From assembly GCA_030158665.1 (NCBI GenBank), contig JAOASM010000007.1, positions 124,001-188,000 on the forward strand: a DNA stretch of 64,000 nucleotides, read 5' to 3'. Below the pieces are notes generated by a model that was given only the letters and a program-made list of their open reading frames with translations, was not told where the DNA came from and did not search any database. Below are positions 1 through 7,442 of this stretch, in pieces. Source of the DNA: Sediminibacterium sp. (GTDB lineage: Bacteria; Bacteroidota; Bacteroidia; Chitinophagales; Chitinophagaceae). Numbering within the stretch: position 1 is the stretch's first letter; each line of letters opens with the position of its first letter. The translations under genes were made by a program, and so were the position numbers.

Positions 1-225
1 ATCAATAGTCTATATTCAAAAAAAATATTTATTGGCAAAATAGCTCCACAAAATAATTTTAGCTAATCGATTGATTCAATAGTGTTTAGTAAATTATCGA
101 TGATGCAACATGGAATTTTGGTGTTAACTTTTTTAACATATCGTACTTGAGGTTAACAAACAATTATTATAAATTGATGTTATTACTAACGATTGTTATA
201 ACCAAGTTCACCAAATCTCCACTAT

Positions 226-948
226 ATGGATTCTTTATTTCTATTAGACGCAACTACAGTGATTGCAAAAACGGACTACGTTTCGTTTACATTCTTTGTA
301 GGCACAATGGCTATGATGGCCGCTTCTGTATTTTTCTTTTTTGAATTGAACAACACAAGTCAAGAGTGGCGTACCTCGGTATTGGTATCGGGTTTGATCA
401 CTTTTATTGCTGCGGTTCACTACTACTACATGCGTAGTTACTATGCAGAAACGCATGATTCTCCAACCTTTTTCCGTTACGTAGATTGGTTGTTAACTGT
501 GCCTTTGATGTGTGTTGAGTTTTACTTAATCACAAAGAAAGCAGGTGGTACAACAAATTTATTATGGAAGATGATTTTAGCTTCTGTAGTAATGTTAGTA
601 ACTGGTTACATGGGCGAAGCTGGATTAGGCAACGCTACAGTTTGGGGTACAGTAAGTGCTCTTGCATACTTCTACATAGTATATGAAGTTTGGATGGGCG
701 ATGTTAAGAAATTAGCAACTAGCGCTGGAACGGCTGTTGCTTCAGCTAACAAAGCATTAGGCTGGTTTATCTTAGTTGGTTGGGCTATTTATCCATTAGG
801 ATATTTAATCGGAACAGCTGAAGGTCAGTGGTATGCTGGATTTGCAAATATTGGATTGGATATGAACATTGTTTACAACATCGGTGATGCTGTAAATAAA
901 ATCGGATTCGGTCTTGTTATATATGCATTAAGCAGAAAAACTGCATAA
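226..948 (+). CDS. Green-type proteorhodopsin (light-driven proton pump)
   Basis: A 240-residue seven-helix microbial rhodopsin that should pump protons outward across the inner membrane using retinal. Helix C holds RYVDWLLTVPL: Asp87 (proton acceptor), Thr91 and Glu98 (proton donor) form the DTE motif of proton-pumping proteorhodopsins, not the NDQ or NTQ of sodium or chloride pumps. Met95 sits at the spectral tuning site (position 105 of the reference protein), where Leu/Met give green and Gln gives blue absorption. His65 matches the conserved histidine that pairs with the acceptor. Lys225 in helix G, in the segment DAVNKIGFG, is the Schiff-base lysine and Asp221 the second counter-ion. The ATG at 226 gives the usual short N-terminus. 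A terminator follows at once, then blh on the same strand. The family call is secure; the colour is inferred from one residue. Confidence 0.96.
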   Translation: MDSLFLLDATTVIAKTDYVSFTFFVGTMAMMAASVFFFFELNNTSQEWRTSVLVSGLITFIAAVHYYYMRSYYAETHDSPTFFRYVDWLLTVPLMCVEFYLITKKAGGTTNLLWKMILASVVMLVTGYMGEAGLGNATVWGTVSALAYFYIVYEVWMGDVKKLATSAGTAVASANKALGWFILVGWAIYPLGYLIGTAEGQWYAGFANIGLDMNIVYNIGDAVNKIGFGLVIYALSRKTA

Positions 949-962
949 TACATACTATCTTT

Positions 963-995
963 AAGGGGCGAGTGGATTCACTCGCCCCTTTTTTT
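963..995 (+). terminator. Strong intrinsic terminator between rhodopsin and blh
   Basis: GGGGCGAGTG at 965-974 pairs perfectly with CACTCGCCCC at 979-988 around a GATT loop, extended by AA/TT and followed by seven T (989-995). It lies 15 nt after the rhodopsin stop and 11 nt before the blh ATG, so blh transcripts must come from read-through or an internal promoter. Confidence 0.9.
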
Positions 996-1006
996 ATGCC
1001 TACTAT

Positions 1007-1927
1007 ATGCAAATAAAGCTCAGACAATTACTTTTGATCATTGGATTTTGTATGGCCTTGCTACATGCTTATTTCCCAATATCAACCAATCAGCAATTGG
1101 TGGTTTTATTTGTCACCCTCTTTACCTTAGGCATACCACACGGAGCTTTAGATTTTTACATCGATCAAAAATTAAATGCAGGTGCTGGTAAAAATCACAG
1201 ATATGTGTTTCTTTTAAAATACCTCTTGAATATGTTGGCATATGGATTGGTATGGTATTTTCTTCCAACCATTGCTATCCTCATATTCATTGGATTAACT
1301 GCTTTTCACTTTGGAGAAATAGATTGGCTAGGGAAAAGTTATACTGGCATTCACAAATTAGTCTATAGTATTTTGGGGCTAAGTTGGATTTTATTTCTAC
1401 TCAGTAAAAACATTCATACTGCTATTGATGTATTTGTTTTACTTGGACAATCAAAGTTGCAAGCAGAGGAGTACATCCATTTTGCAAAAATAATACTGCC
1501 TATTTCTCAGGCTGCCCTTGTAGGGATACATATTATTTTATTCTTTTCGAGTAAATATTTTTTTTCAGACAACAAGCAGTTCTTTTTTGCAGTCATGCAA
1601 ATTGGATGTTTAACCATTTTAAACATGCTCTTACCGCTTTGGTTGTGCTTTAGTTTTTATTTTGGTTTGTGGCATTCGATTTTATCATTTGATAAAATAA
1701 GACAGGAGTTTGAAATGCAAAACAGCCTTATAGGATGGAAAAAATTATTAGCAAAAGCAATACCATACGCAGTTGTAGCATGGACCGGTATTCTTGTATT
1801 TATTTATTTTTCGCTAGGAGCTTGGACTATAAAAGAAGTTTTGCCGCTTTTGTTTATTGGCATTGCAGTACTTGCTTTACCTCATTTACAGGTATTCACT
1901 AAAATTAAGCTTGACCCCTCTAAGTAA
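1007..1927 (+). CDS. blh: Brp/Blh-family beta-carotene 15,15'-dioxygenase
   Basis: An integral membrane enzyme of 306 residues that cleaves beta-carotene into two retinal molecules, the chromophore of the rhodopsin encoded just upstream. Family signatures are visible: GIPHGALDFY (His45), TAFHFGEIDW, WHSILSFDKIR and LPHLQVF, giving the set of conserved histidines that bind iron in Brp/Blh proteins. Several hydrophobic helices span the whole length. The ATG at 1007 lies directly after the rhodopsin terminator and no Shine-Dalgarno sequence is visible, which is common in Bacteroidota. No carotenoid genes (crtB, crtI, crtY) lie in this window, so beta-carotene must be made from another locus. Confidence 0.93.
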   Translation: MQIKLRQLLLIIGFCMALLHAYFPISTNQQLVVLFVTLFTLGIPHGALDFYIDQKLNAGAGKNHRYVFLLKYLLNMLAYGLVWYFLPTIAILIFIGLTAFHFGEIDWLGKSYTGIHKLVYSILGLSWILFLLSKNIHTAIDVFVLLGQSKLQAEEYIHFAKIILPISQAALVGIHIILFFSSKYFFSDNKQFFFAVMQIGCLTILNMLLPLWLCFSFYFGLWHSILSFDKIRQEFEMQNSLIGWKKLLAKAIPYAVVAWTGILVFIYFSLGAWTIKEVLPLLFIGIAVLALPHLQVFTKIKLDPSK

Positions 1928-1958
1928 TTCTCTACACGTGCCTATATAATCATTAGAG

Positions 1959-2654
1959 CTATTTGGGTACTTTCAAAAATGATACAAATTGCTTTTGCCA
2001 AATTTGATACCCCTTAGCATTCATGTGTAATTTGTCGGCTATAAAAATATCTTTTAAGACTTCTTTGTTTTCATCCAACATCATCGTATGAACATCCAAA
2101 AATTGACAATTTTTTTGGGTATCTATATACGCCTTGATCAAATTGTTCGCCTCTAGATATTTAGCCTCTAAGTGCCATCGGGCAATACTTGGTTTGATAG
2201 AAACAAAAACGATTTTGGTAGCCTTTGGTAATTTTTTTAATAATATTCCATGTAATGTTTTAAACCGATGCAATACCGTTGCAGGGCTAACTGTATCCAC
2301 ATCTGCCATATCGTTTTCACCACAATAAATAAAAACCTGACTTGGTTGATATTGAATGATCGCATCGTCAACATAATAAATCAAGTCAACCAATGTCGCC
2401 CCTCCAAATCCTCTATTGATGATAGGATATCCTGGGAAATACATCGCCACATCTTTCCATTTTGTAAAAGAGGAACTGCCGGCAAAAACGATTTGCCCTT
2501 TAGGGGGCATGACAATGCTATCCGATTTTAGAAATTGAGCCACTTCTTGTTTGAATGGCTGTGCATATAAAATTGAACTAGCCTGAAAAATAGCAATGAC
2601 AAAAAATAAAATGAATACTATCTTAACCTTAAAACTTCTATTATAGGAATGCAT
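1959..2654 (-). CDS. SGNH/GDSL-type hydrolase, secreted or membrane-anchored
   Basis: A lipase/acylhydrolase of the SGNH superfamily, about 231 residues. All four blocks can be seen (numbering from the ATG at 2654): GSSS at 59-62 (nucleophile Ser), GFGG at 82-85, GEND at 112-115 (Asn of the oxyanion hole) and DKLHMN at 207-212 (catalytic Asp and His). An N-terminal hydrophobic segment (roughly residues 9-29) suggests export or anchoring. An in-frame GTG two codons upstream (2660) is an alternative start. The gene begins 9 nt after the stop of the MoxR-type ATPase and is probably co-transcribed with it and the VWA gene. The substrate (esterified sugar, lipid or peptidoglycan) cannot be read from the sequence. 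Confidence 0.85.
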   Translation of the reverse strand: MHSYNRSFKVKIVFILFFVIAIFQASSILYAQPFKQEVAQFLKSDSIVMPPKGQIVFAGSSSFTKWKDVAMYFPGYPIINRGFGGATLVDLIYYVDDAIIQYQPSQVFIYCGENDMADVDTVSPATVLHRFKTLHGILLKKLPKATKIVFVSIKPSIARWHLEAKYLEANNLIKAYIDTQKNCQFLDVHTMMLDENKEVLKDIFIADKLHMNAKGYQIWQKQFVSFLKVPK

Positions 2655-2663
2655 AGCCACGTA

Positions 2664-4247
2664 TTATTGATAATCAGATTCATTGTAGTCATCTTCTTCC
2701 CCAAAACTTCCTAAGTTCATCATACTGCTCATTAAATCATTGAATTCAATTTTTCCATCAATCATTTTTTTGTTGATCAATGAAAATGCAGCAAGCCCGT
2801 GTAAAACAAATTCCATCAATAAAGCAGATTCCTTTTCGTTTGCTTGAGGATAATATTTTTTAACCAGACCAAACAAGCCATCCACTTTATATAAAGCAAT
2901 AACCTTGTCAGCATCTTTCATGTCCAACATTAAATTCAAGTGATTACCTCCATCAAACCAACTGGTAATTGATTTGTAAGGATTGTCAAGGGCTTTTTCT
3001 TCTCCCTTTTTATTGATCATCTTTTTCTTCTTCAGTAATTCTGGATTCGGGAAGTATTCAATGAACTGTGTGCGAATTGCTTTATTCAATAAATTAAGTG
3101 CTACTTCATAAGGACCTTCTTGTTCGCCTTCATAAACCAATTCTATTTTACCAGTGATAGAAGGAATAATTCCCATCAAATCGCTGATCCAAACATAAGT
3201 GTGTTTTTCATTATGGATAATAGCACGGCGTTCAGCAGAGCTGATTGCATTTTCAAATGCCGCAATAGTAAGGCGAGCGCTTACGCCACTTTTCTTATCA
3301 ACAAACTCATTCGACCTTGCTTCAAAAGAAACCTGCTCGATCAATCGTTTGATTAAATCACTTATATCTACTCTTTGTTTTTGAACTTCTAAGATGTCTG
3401 CTTCTTGTTCTGTAATAGCTAAAGAAGTTTCTAGTGTTTTTGGATAGTGCGTTAAGATTTGGCTCTCAATTCTATCTTTTAATGGCGTAACAATACTGCC
3501 TCTATTGGTATAATCTTCTGGGTTAGCAGTAAAAACAAATAAGATATCCAAAGGCATACGCAATTTAAATCCACGTATTTGAATGTCTCCTTCTTGTAAA
3601 ATATTAAACAAGGACACCTGAATTCTTGCTTGCAAGTCCGGCAATTCATTGATCACAAAAATGCATCGATTACTTCTTGGTATGATACCATAGTGAATCA
3701 CTTTTTCATCCGAAAAACTCAACTTTAAATTGGCTGCTTTAATTGGATCAATGTCGCCAATTAAATCTGCTACACTTACATCTGGTGTGGCCAGTTTTTC
3801 TCCATAACGTTCAGATCTATGCAACCAGTGTATTGGCGTATCGTCTCCCTGTTCTGCGATCAAATCTTTAGCAAACTTACTTAGTGGCTTAAGAGGATCA
3901 TCATTGACTTCGCTTCCCATGATTACTGGAATGTATTCATCTAATAAGTCGGTCATTTGACGAGCCATTCTAGTTTTGGCTTGTCCACGTAAACCTAAAA
4001 ACAAAATATTGTGTCTGCTAAGTAACGCGCGCTCTGTATCAGGAATTACTGTATCCTCATAACCCAAGATACCAGTGAAAGGATTTTCTTTGTTTTGTAA
4101 ACACTTTACAAGGTTATCGCGTACCTCATCTTTGATAGACTTAGACTGGTATCCAGATTGAATTAATTGTCCTAGTGTATTGATTTTTTCAATACCCACT
4201 AATTTCTTTTTTTCAATTTCTTTTTTATTCGCCACTTCTTTTTTCAT
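2664..4247 (-). CDS. MoxR/ChlI-type AAA+ ATPase
   Basis: An AAA+ ATPase related to magnesium-chelatase subunit I and MoxR proteins, 527 residues from the ATG at 4247. Walker A is GLRGQAKT at about 85-92. The Walker B region reads CIFVINELPDL, with Asn where Asp is usual before the catalytic Glu. A sensor-1-like FTANPEDY follows. These ATPases work with a VWA-domain partner, encoded immediately upstream, to remodel or load metal into protein targets; no chlorophyll or cobalamin genes are nearby, so true magnesium chelation is unlikely. A start at 4304 would be longer but overlaps the VWA gene; the ATG at 4247 begins 1 nt after that gene's stop, a typical coupled arrangement. The C-terminal third has no recognisable domain. 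Confidence 0.88.
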   Translation of the reverse strand: MKKEVANKKEIEKKKLVGIEKINTLGQLIQSGYQSKSIKDEVRDNLVKCLQNKENPFTGILGYEDTVIPDTERALLSRHNILFLGLRGQAKTRMARQMTDLLDEYIPVIMGSEVNDDPLKPLSKFAKDLIAEQGDDTPIHWLHRSERYGEKLATPDVSVADLIGDIDPIKAANLKLSFSDEKVIHYGIIPRSNRCIFVINELPDLQARIQVSLFNILQEGDIQIRGFKLRMPLDILFVFTANPEDYTNRGSIVTPLKDRIESQILTHYPKTLETSLAITEQEADILEVQKQRVDISDLIKRLIEQVSFEARSNEFVDKKSGVSARLTIAAFENAISSAERRAIIHNEKHTYVWISDLMGIIPSITGKIELVYEGEQEGPYEVALNLLNKAIRTQFIEYFPNPELLKKKKMINKKGEEKALDNPYKSITSWFDGGNHLNLMLDMKDADKVIALYKVDGLFGLVKKYYPQANEKESALLMEFVLHGLAAFSLINKKMIDGKIEFNDLMSSMMNLGSFGEEDDYNESDYQ

Positions 4248-4248
4248 T

Positions 4249-5346
4249 TTAATAAACTGTTTTTCTTTTCCCGCTTTCAAAATCATTAAATATAAAACTA
4301 CCAAGTTTATCTAAAGATGCGAAATAGGCTTTGCCATGATTCATCTCGGTAAACTCCTCCACAAATTTTTGCAAATAAGGATCGGAGGCAATCATAAAAG
4401 TAGTTACTGGAATTTTTAACTTCTTACACTGCGCAGCCAAATTTAAACAACGATTGACCACTTTCCTATCTAATCCAAAACTATTCTTATAATATTTAGA
4501 GCCAATCTTTAAGCAGGTTGGTTTACCGTCGGTAATCATGAAGATTTGTTTGTTTGGATTTTTACGACGACGTAATAAATCCATTGCCAATTCTAAACCT
4601 GCAACCGTATTGGTGTGATAAGGACCCACTTGTAAATAAGGAAGGTCTTTGATTTCAATACTCCATGCATCGTTTCCAAACACCACAATATCAATAGTAT
4701 CTTTTGGATATTTAGTGGTTATCAACTCACACAATGCCATCGCCACCTTTTTTGCAGGCGTAATCCTATCTTCTCCGTATAAAATCATGGAATGAGAAAT
4801 ATCAATCATTAACACGGTAGAGGTCTGTGTTTTAAAGTCACTTTCACGAATGAGTAAATCATTTTCGTGCATCGTGAAATTTTCAACACCATGATTAATT
4901 TGAGCATTACGAATGCTTTCTGTAAAATCTACTTGATCAATATTGTCGCCAAATTGATACGCCCTCGTGTCTGGACTTAATTCTGCGCTTGGACCTGTTT
5001 TGTTTGTCTGATGATTTCCCTTTGATCCTTTTTTAAGTTTTCCGAAAATGTCTTCTAAGCTCTTTTTGCGGATGGTCTGCTCTGTTTTAGAGGTAATTTT
5101 GAAAGTTCCGTCGGGGCCATTTTCCTTCAAATAGCCGTTTTCCTTCAAATCTTCTATAAAATCACCCATTCCATAGTCATCATTGGTAAACTTGTGCTTT
5201 CTATCTAACTGATTGAGCCAATCTAGGGCTTCAGTAGCATCACCGTTGGTGTAATTCAATAGCTCGGTAAACAAGTCGAGCATTTGCTCAAACATGCTTT
5301 TTTTATTTTCTCCAGCCTTAAATGGGGTAAATTGAAATCCAATCAT
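4249..5346 (-). CDS. VWA-domain protein paired with the MoxR-type ATPase
   Basis: A 365-residue cytoplasmic protein with a C-terminal von Willebrand factor A domain. The MIDAS metal site is intact: DISHS (Asp182, Ser184, Ser186), a threonine in YHTNTVAG (about 244-250) and TDG at 272-274. The N-terminal half is charged and has no signal peptide. Such proteins resemble the ChlD/CoxE partners of MoxR ATPases, and the ATPase gene follows with a 1-nt gap, so the two products very probably form one complex. Their client is unknown here. Confidence 0.87.
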   Translation of the reverse strand: MIGFQFTPFKAGENKKSMFEQMLDLFTELLNYTNGDATEALDWLNQLDRKHKFTNDDYGMGDFIEDLKENGYLKENGPDGTFKITSKTEQTIRKKSLEDIFGKLKKGSKGNHQTNKTGPSAELSPDTRAYQFGDNIDQVDFTESIRNAQINHGVENFTMHENDLLIRESDFKTQTSTVLMIDISHSMILYGEDRITPAKKVAMALCELITTKYPKDTIDIVVFGNDAWSIEIKDLPYLQVGPYHTNTVAGLELAMDLLRRRKNPNKQIFMITDGKPTCLKIGSKYYKNSFGLDRKVVNRCLNLAAQCKKLKIPVTTFMIASDPYLQKFVEEFTEMNHGKAYFASLDKLGSFIFNDFESGKRKTVY

Positions 5347-5445
5347 AACAACTACAAATTAGCGATTTAGTGGGCAAAACGGTTACGAATTGAGATAGAT
5401 TTTATAATTCTTGATTCGCGAAATGCAAATTTATTGGGAAAATCG

Positions 5446-5453
5446 TATTTTTG
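5446..5453 (+). promoter_or_regulatory. Bacteroidota-type -7 element (TATTTTTG)
   Basis: TATTTTTG fits TAnnTTTG and lies 4 nt before the ATG at 5458. No clear -33 element at the right spacing was found, so transcription would be nearly leaderless if this is used. Confidence 0.35.
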
Positions 5454-5457
5454 GAAT

Positions 5458-5994
5458 ATGAAAGCACATAAAGGCATGCGACCGCAGGATATCGTAGTCC
5501 TCCTAAAAATTTTTTCTTTAGGGGAGGAGGATTGGCTGAATAAAGATCTTTCGAACAGCTTATTCATCAGTCAATCAGAGATTTCAGAATCCCTGAATAG
5601 ATCTTTGTATGCAGGATTAATTGGGATAGACAAGAAAACGATTCAAAAATCGGCCCTTTTTGGGTTACTGGTATACGGAATAAAGTATATGTTTCCTGCT
5701 CAAGCTGGAACCTTAGCCAAAGGGATACCAACTAGTTCCTCTGCTCCAATCCTAAGAGATGACTTCCCTAATGAAAACACCTTAGTATGGCCAGATCCCA
5801 AAATGGAGACAAGGGGCTTATTGATTGAACCCTTATATCCAAAAGTGGTTGAAGCAGCTAAATTGGACCCAATGTTATATGATCTATTGTCCTTAGCTGA
5901 TACATTTAGAGTCGGTAACGATAAAGAAGTTGCTAGAGCCAAAGCATTACTAATCAATATTTTTGGGCAGGGGGAGGATTATATTAGTTGCTAG
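5458..5994 (+). CDS. Small winged-helix-like protein of unknown role
   Basis: A 178-residue soluble protein from the ATG at 5458; the earlier ATG at 5434 is less likely because a promoter-like motif lies between the two. The first 70 residues (MRPQDIVVLLKI, then SLFISQSEISESLNRSLYAGLIG) look like a helix-turn-helix that reads DNA: an SQSEISESLNR recognition helix following a short turn. The rest (RGLLIEPLYPKVVEAAKLDPMLYDLLSLADTFR) is unassigned. Proteins of this kind are seen beside toxin- or nucleotidyltransferase-like genes, but none is recognisable here; the next gene converges on it with an 11-nt overlap. The regulator call is inference from pattern only. Confidence 0.6.
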   Translation: MKAHKGMRPQDIVVLLKIFSLGEEDWLNKDLSNSLFISQSEISESLNRSLYAGLIGIDKKTIQKSALFGLLVYGIKYMFPAQAGTLAKGIPTSSSAPILRDDFPNENTLVWPDPKMETRGLLIEPLYPKVVEAAKLDPMLYDLLSLADTFRVGNDKEVARAKALLINIFGQGEDYISC

Positions 5995-6805
5995 AGGTTT
6001 CAGTTAAAAAATAGGTAGGATATAACCTTAGTAGATTTTGAAAGCTATATAATAATCCTTTAGGAGAACAATAACTGTGTTTGAACCTTTGCTTCACTTG
6101 ACTATGTAACCAAGAGGCCAATGTAATACCTAAATCGGATCTTGGATCTATTTTTCCAAATTCGGCCTTTTCCTCTTTAGATTTTAAAATCACCAAGGCT
6201 TCCTGATATAACGACAGCAGGGCTTGTGGCTTTAGGCGAAATAGATTGTACAAATGAAAAATATCAAAGACAAGGAAGTAGATATGTTGTTGTCCTGTGG
6301 CACTTAAGCCGCCATTGCTTTGTAAAAAAGAAGTTGAAGTTCCCGGTTCTAGTGCTACTGCAGCTACCATTCCCTGAAAAGGATGAATGGTTTTTAACTT
6401 AATTAAGTCGGGTGAAGCAATAAAGCGACCTTCAAATTTTTCGTTCAAATAAGTCAATTGCAATTTGCCCTTTACTTCCGAAGATATACTTGATTCAATC
6501 AACAACTGCATATCATTATTGGATGCAACTTTTAACTCATTTACTTTAACGACTTCTTTTTCGACATTTTGATTCACTACAGACATGGCATGATTGATTT
6601 TAATTTCATTAAATAAATCAGACCAAGAAAAATGATAAAGGGAATTACGTTTGTTTTTTGACAGTAAGTCCTCATCGATTTTACCACCGCGGAGTTCGAC
6701 TCTCTCGGTTGGCAGCCATTTAAGGCTTCTTGATGATGGCACAAAGATAAGGTATAAATAAAAACGAACCGAAAAAATTCGATTCGTTTTTATAAGATCT
6801 ACCAT
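5984..6805 (-). CDS. Hypothetical protein, start uncertain
   Basis: An open frame of up to 273 codons with no family I recognise. The body is soluble and charged; the C-terminal half (QQHIYFLVFDIFHLYNLFRL, then ITLASWLHSQVKQRFKHSY) is helix-rich. The start is a problem. The ATG at 6805 overlaps the stop of the upstream gene, but codons 5-16 are formed by a terminator hairpin (6760-6791), and a TATCTTTG promoter-like motif lies at 6742-6749, downstream of that ATG. The first ATG after that motif is at 6586, giving 201 residues. The stretch between (LKWLPTERVELRGGKIDEDL) still looks protein-like, so a non-ATG start near 6740 is possible. Confidence 0.55.
   Translation of the reverse strand: MVDLIKTNRIFSVRFYLYLIFVPSSRSLKWLPTERVELRGGKIDEDLLSKNKRNSLYHFSWSDLFNEIKINHAMSVVNQNVEKEVVKVNELKVASNNDMQLLIESSISSEVKGKLQLTYLNEKFEGRFIASPDLIKLKTIHPFQGMVAAVALEPGTSTSFLQSNGGLSATGQQHIYFLVFDIFHLYNLFRLKPQALLSLYQEALVILKSKEEKAEFGKIDPRSDLGITLASWLHSQVKQRFKHSYCSPKGLLYSFQNLLRLYPTYFLTETSSN
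6742..6749 (-). promoter_or_regulatory. Bacteroidota-type -7 element (TATCTTTG)
   Basis: TATCTTTG on the minus strand matches TAnnTTTG and lies just past the terminator of the gene upstream, which is where a promoter for the 5984 gene would be expected. No clear -33 element. Confidence 0.4.
6760..6791 (-). terminator. Intrinsic terminator after the small membrane protein gene
   Basis: On the minus strand AAAAACGAA-T-CGAA pairs with TTCG-G-TTCGTTTTT (13 bp, one mismatch) and runs into TTTTTATTTAT. It lies 7 nt after the stop at 6799 and inside the longest version of the next reading frame. Confidence 0.65.
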
Positions 6806-7134
6806 TTAAGGTTTAATATCACATCCCACATACCCCATAGATAAAGAAATGGCGCCAATACGAAAATAAAAATCATGACATAAGTAGGATATTTCATTAG
6901 ATAGAAGGGGTTTCTTGGAGGACCTTCTAACTCAAAAACAGAACGAAACAATGTTGCTACCATAAATGTGGCTACAGGTAAAATGGATAAAAAAGAAATG
7001 AAAAACTGATACCCATTTTCAAGTTTTTGCTTTGTATAAAAATGTATAACAAGCATAATACATGTGAAAAGTAATTGTAAAGAATATATCTTCTTTTTAT
7101 CTGCATTGATGATGTAATTTTTTAATTGTCTCAT
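6799..7134 (-). CDS. Small three-helix membrane protein
   Basis: A 111-residue integral membrane protein of unknown function. Three hydrophobic segments are visible at about residues 17-33, 43-63 and 82-103, with a lysine-rich N-terminus (KNYIINADKKK) that would stay in the cytoplasm. The ATG at 7134 is chosen because the longer start at 7173 runs into the gene before it; the gap to the preceding stop is 11 nt. It follows the Gly-rich hydrophobic fragment and the lipoprotein, probably in one transcript ending at the hairpin 6760-6791. A role as partner or immunity-type protein for the Gly-rich peptide is conceivable but unsupported. Confidence 0.65.
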   Translation of the reverse strand: MRQLKNYIINADKKKIYSLQLLFTCIMLVIHFYTKQKLENGYQFFISFLSILPVATFMVATLFRSVFELEGPPRNPFYLMKYPTYVMIFIFVLAPFLYLWGMWDVILNLKW

Positions 7135-7145
7135 ATCATTAATTT

Positions 7146-7442
7146 TTAATTTCCATTTTTTCTTTGAATACAAGCTTTATAATTCAAGGCACAAACATTT
7201 TGATCGTTTATATAGATATTAACAGCCTGAACAAAACCAGCTACTCCACCCAAAATGCCGCCACCTAATCCAACAGCACCAGTACCAATAAAAGGAATAA
7301 TTGAACCATATAATGAACCTAAAGCGCCACCACTCGCAGCTAAACTAGTTCCTAAAATGATAAAACTTAAACGATATGCTGAAGCTGCATTAATCAAACA
7401 CCCCTTATACTCTAAGCAACAAGATTCATTACATACATTTGT
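7146..7442 (-). pseudogene. Cys/Gly-rich hydrophobic C-terminal fragment separated by an in-frame TGA
   Basis: This frame is continuous with the lipoprotein gene (7443-8051) and is parted from it only by a TGA at 7443-7445. From the TGA to 7146 there is no further stop. The first usable start is TTG at 7397 (83 residues), but coding seems to begin earlier: NVCNESCCLEYKGC just after the TGA resembles NVCALNYKAC near the C-terminus, a repeated Cys-x-Leu-x-Tyr-Lys-x-Cys pattern. Between them is a Gly/Ala-rich hydrophobic core (GTSLAASGGALGSLYGSI). I read it as the C-terminal domain of the lipoprotein, cut off by a nonsense mutation, a sequencing error or a read-through stop. An independent TTG-started small peptide is the alternative. 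Confidence 0.55.

Noticed and set aside
1..225. Left-edge sequence before the rhodopsin gene
   Set aside because: AT-rich with no gene remnant on either strand that I could support; no canonical promoter pair found. Only the GTTAAC repeats were kept, as a low-interest finding.
147..344. Small + strand frame overlapping the rhodopsin start
   Set aside because: Its second half runs out of frame through the well-supported rhodopsin coding region; no family or start signal supports it.
6680..6718. tRNA-3'-end-like sequence (GGAGTTCGACTCTCTC...GGCAGCCA) on the + strand
   Set aside because: The T-stem has a mismatch and a wobble pair, no matching 5' acceptor, D-arm or anticodon arm exists upstream, and the stretch lies in a credible coding frame on the other strand.
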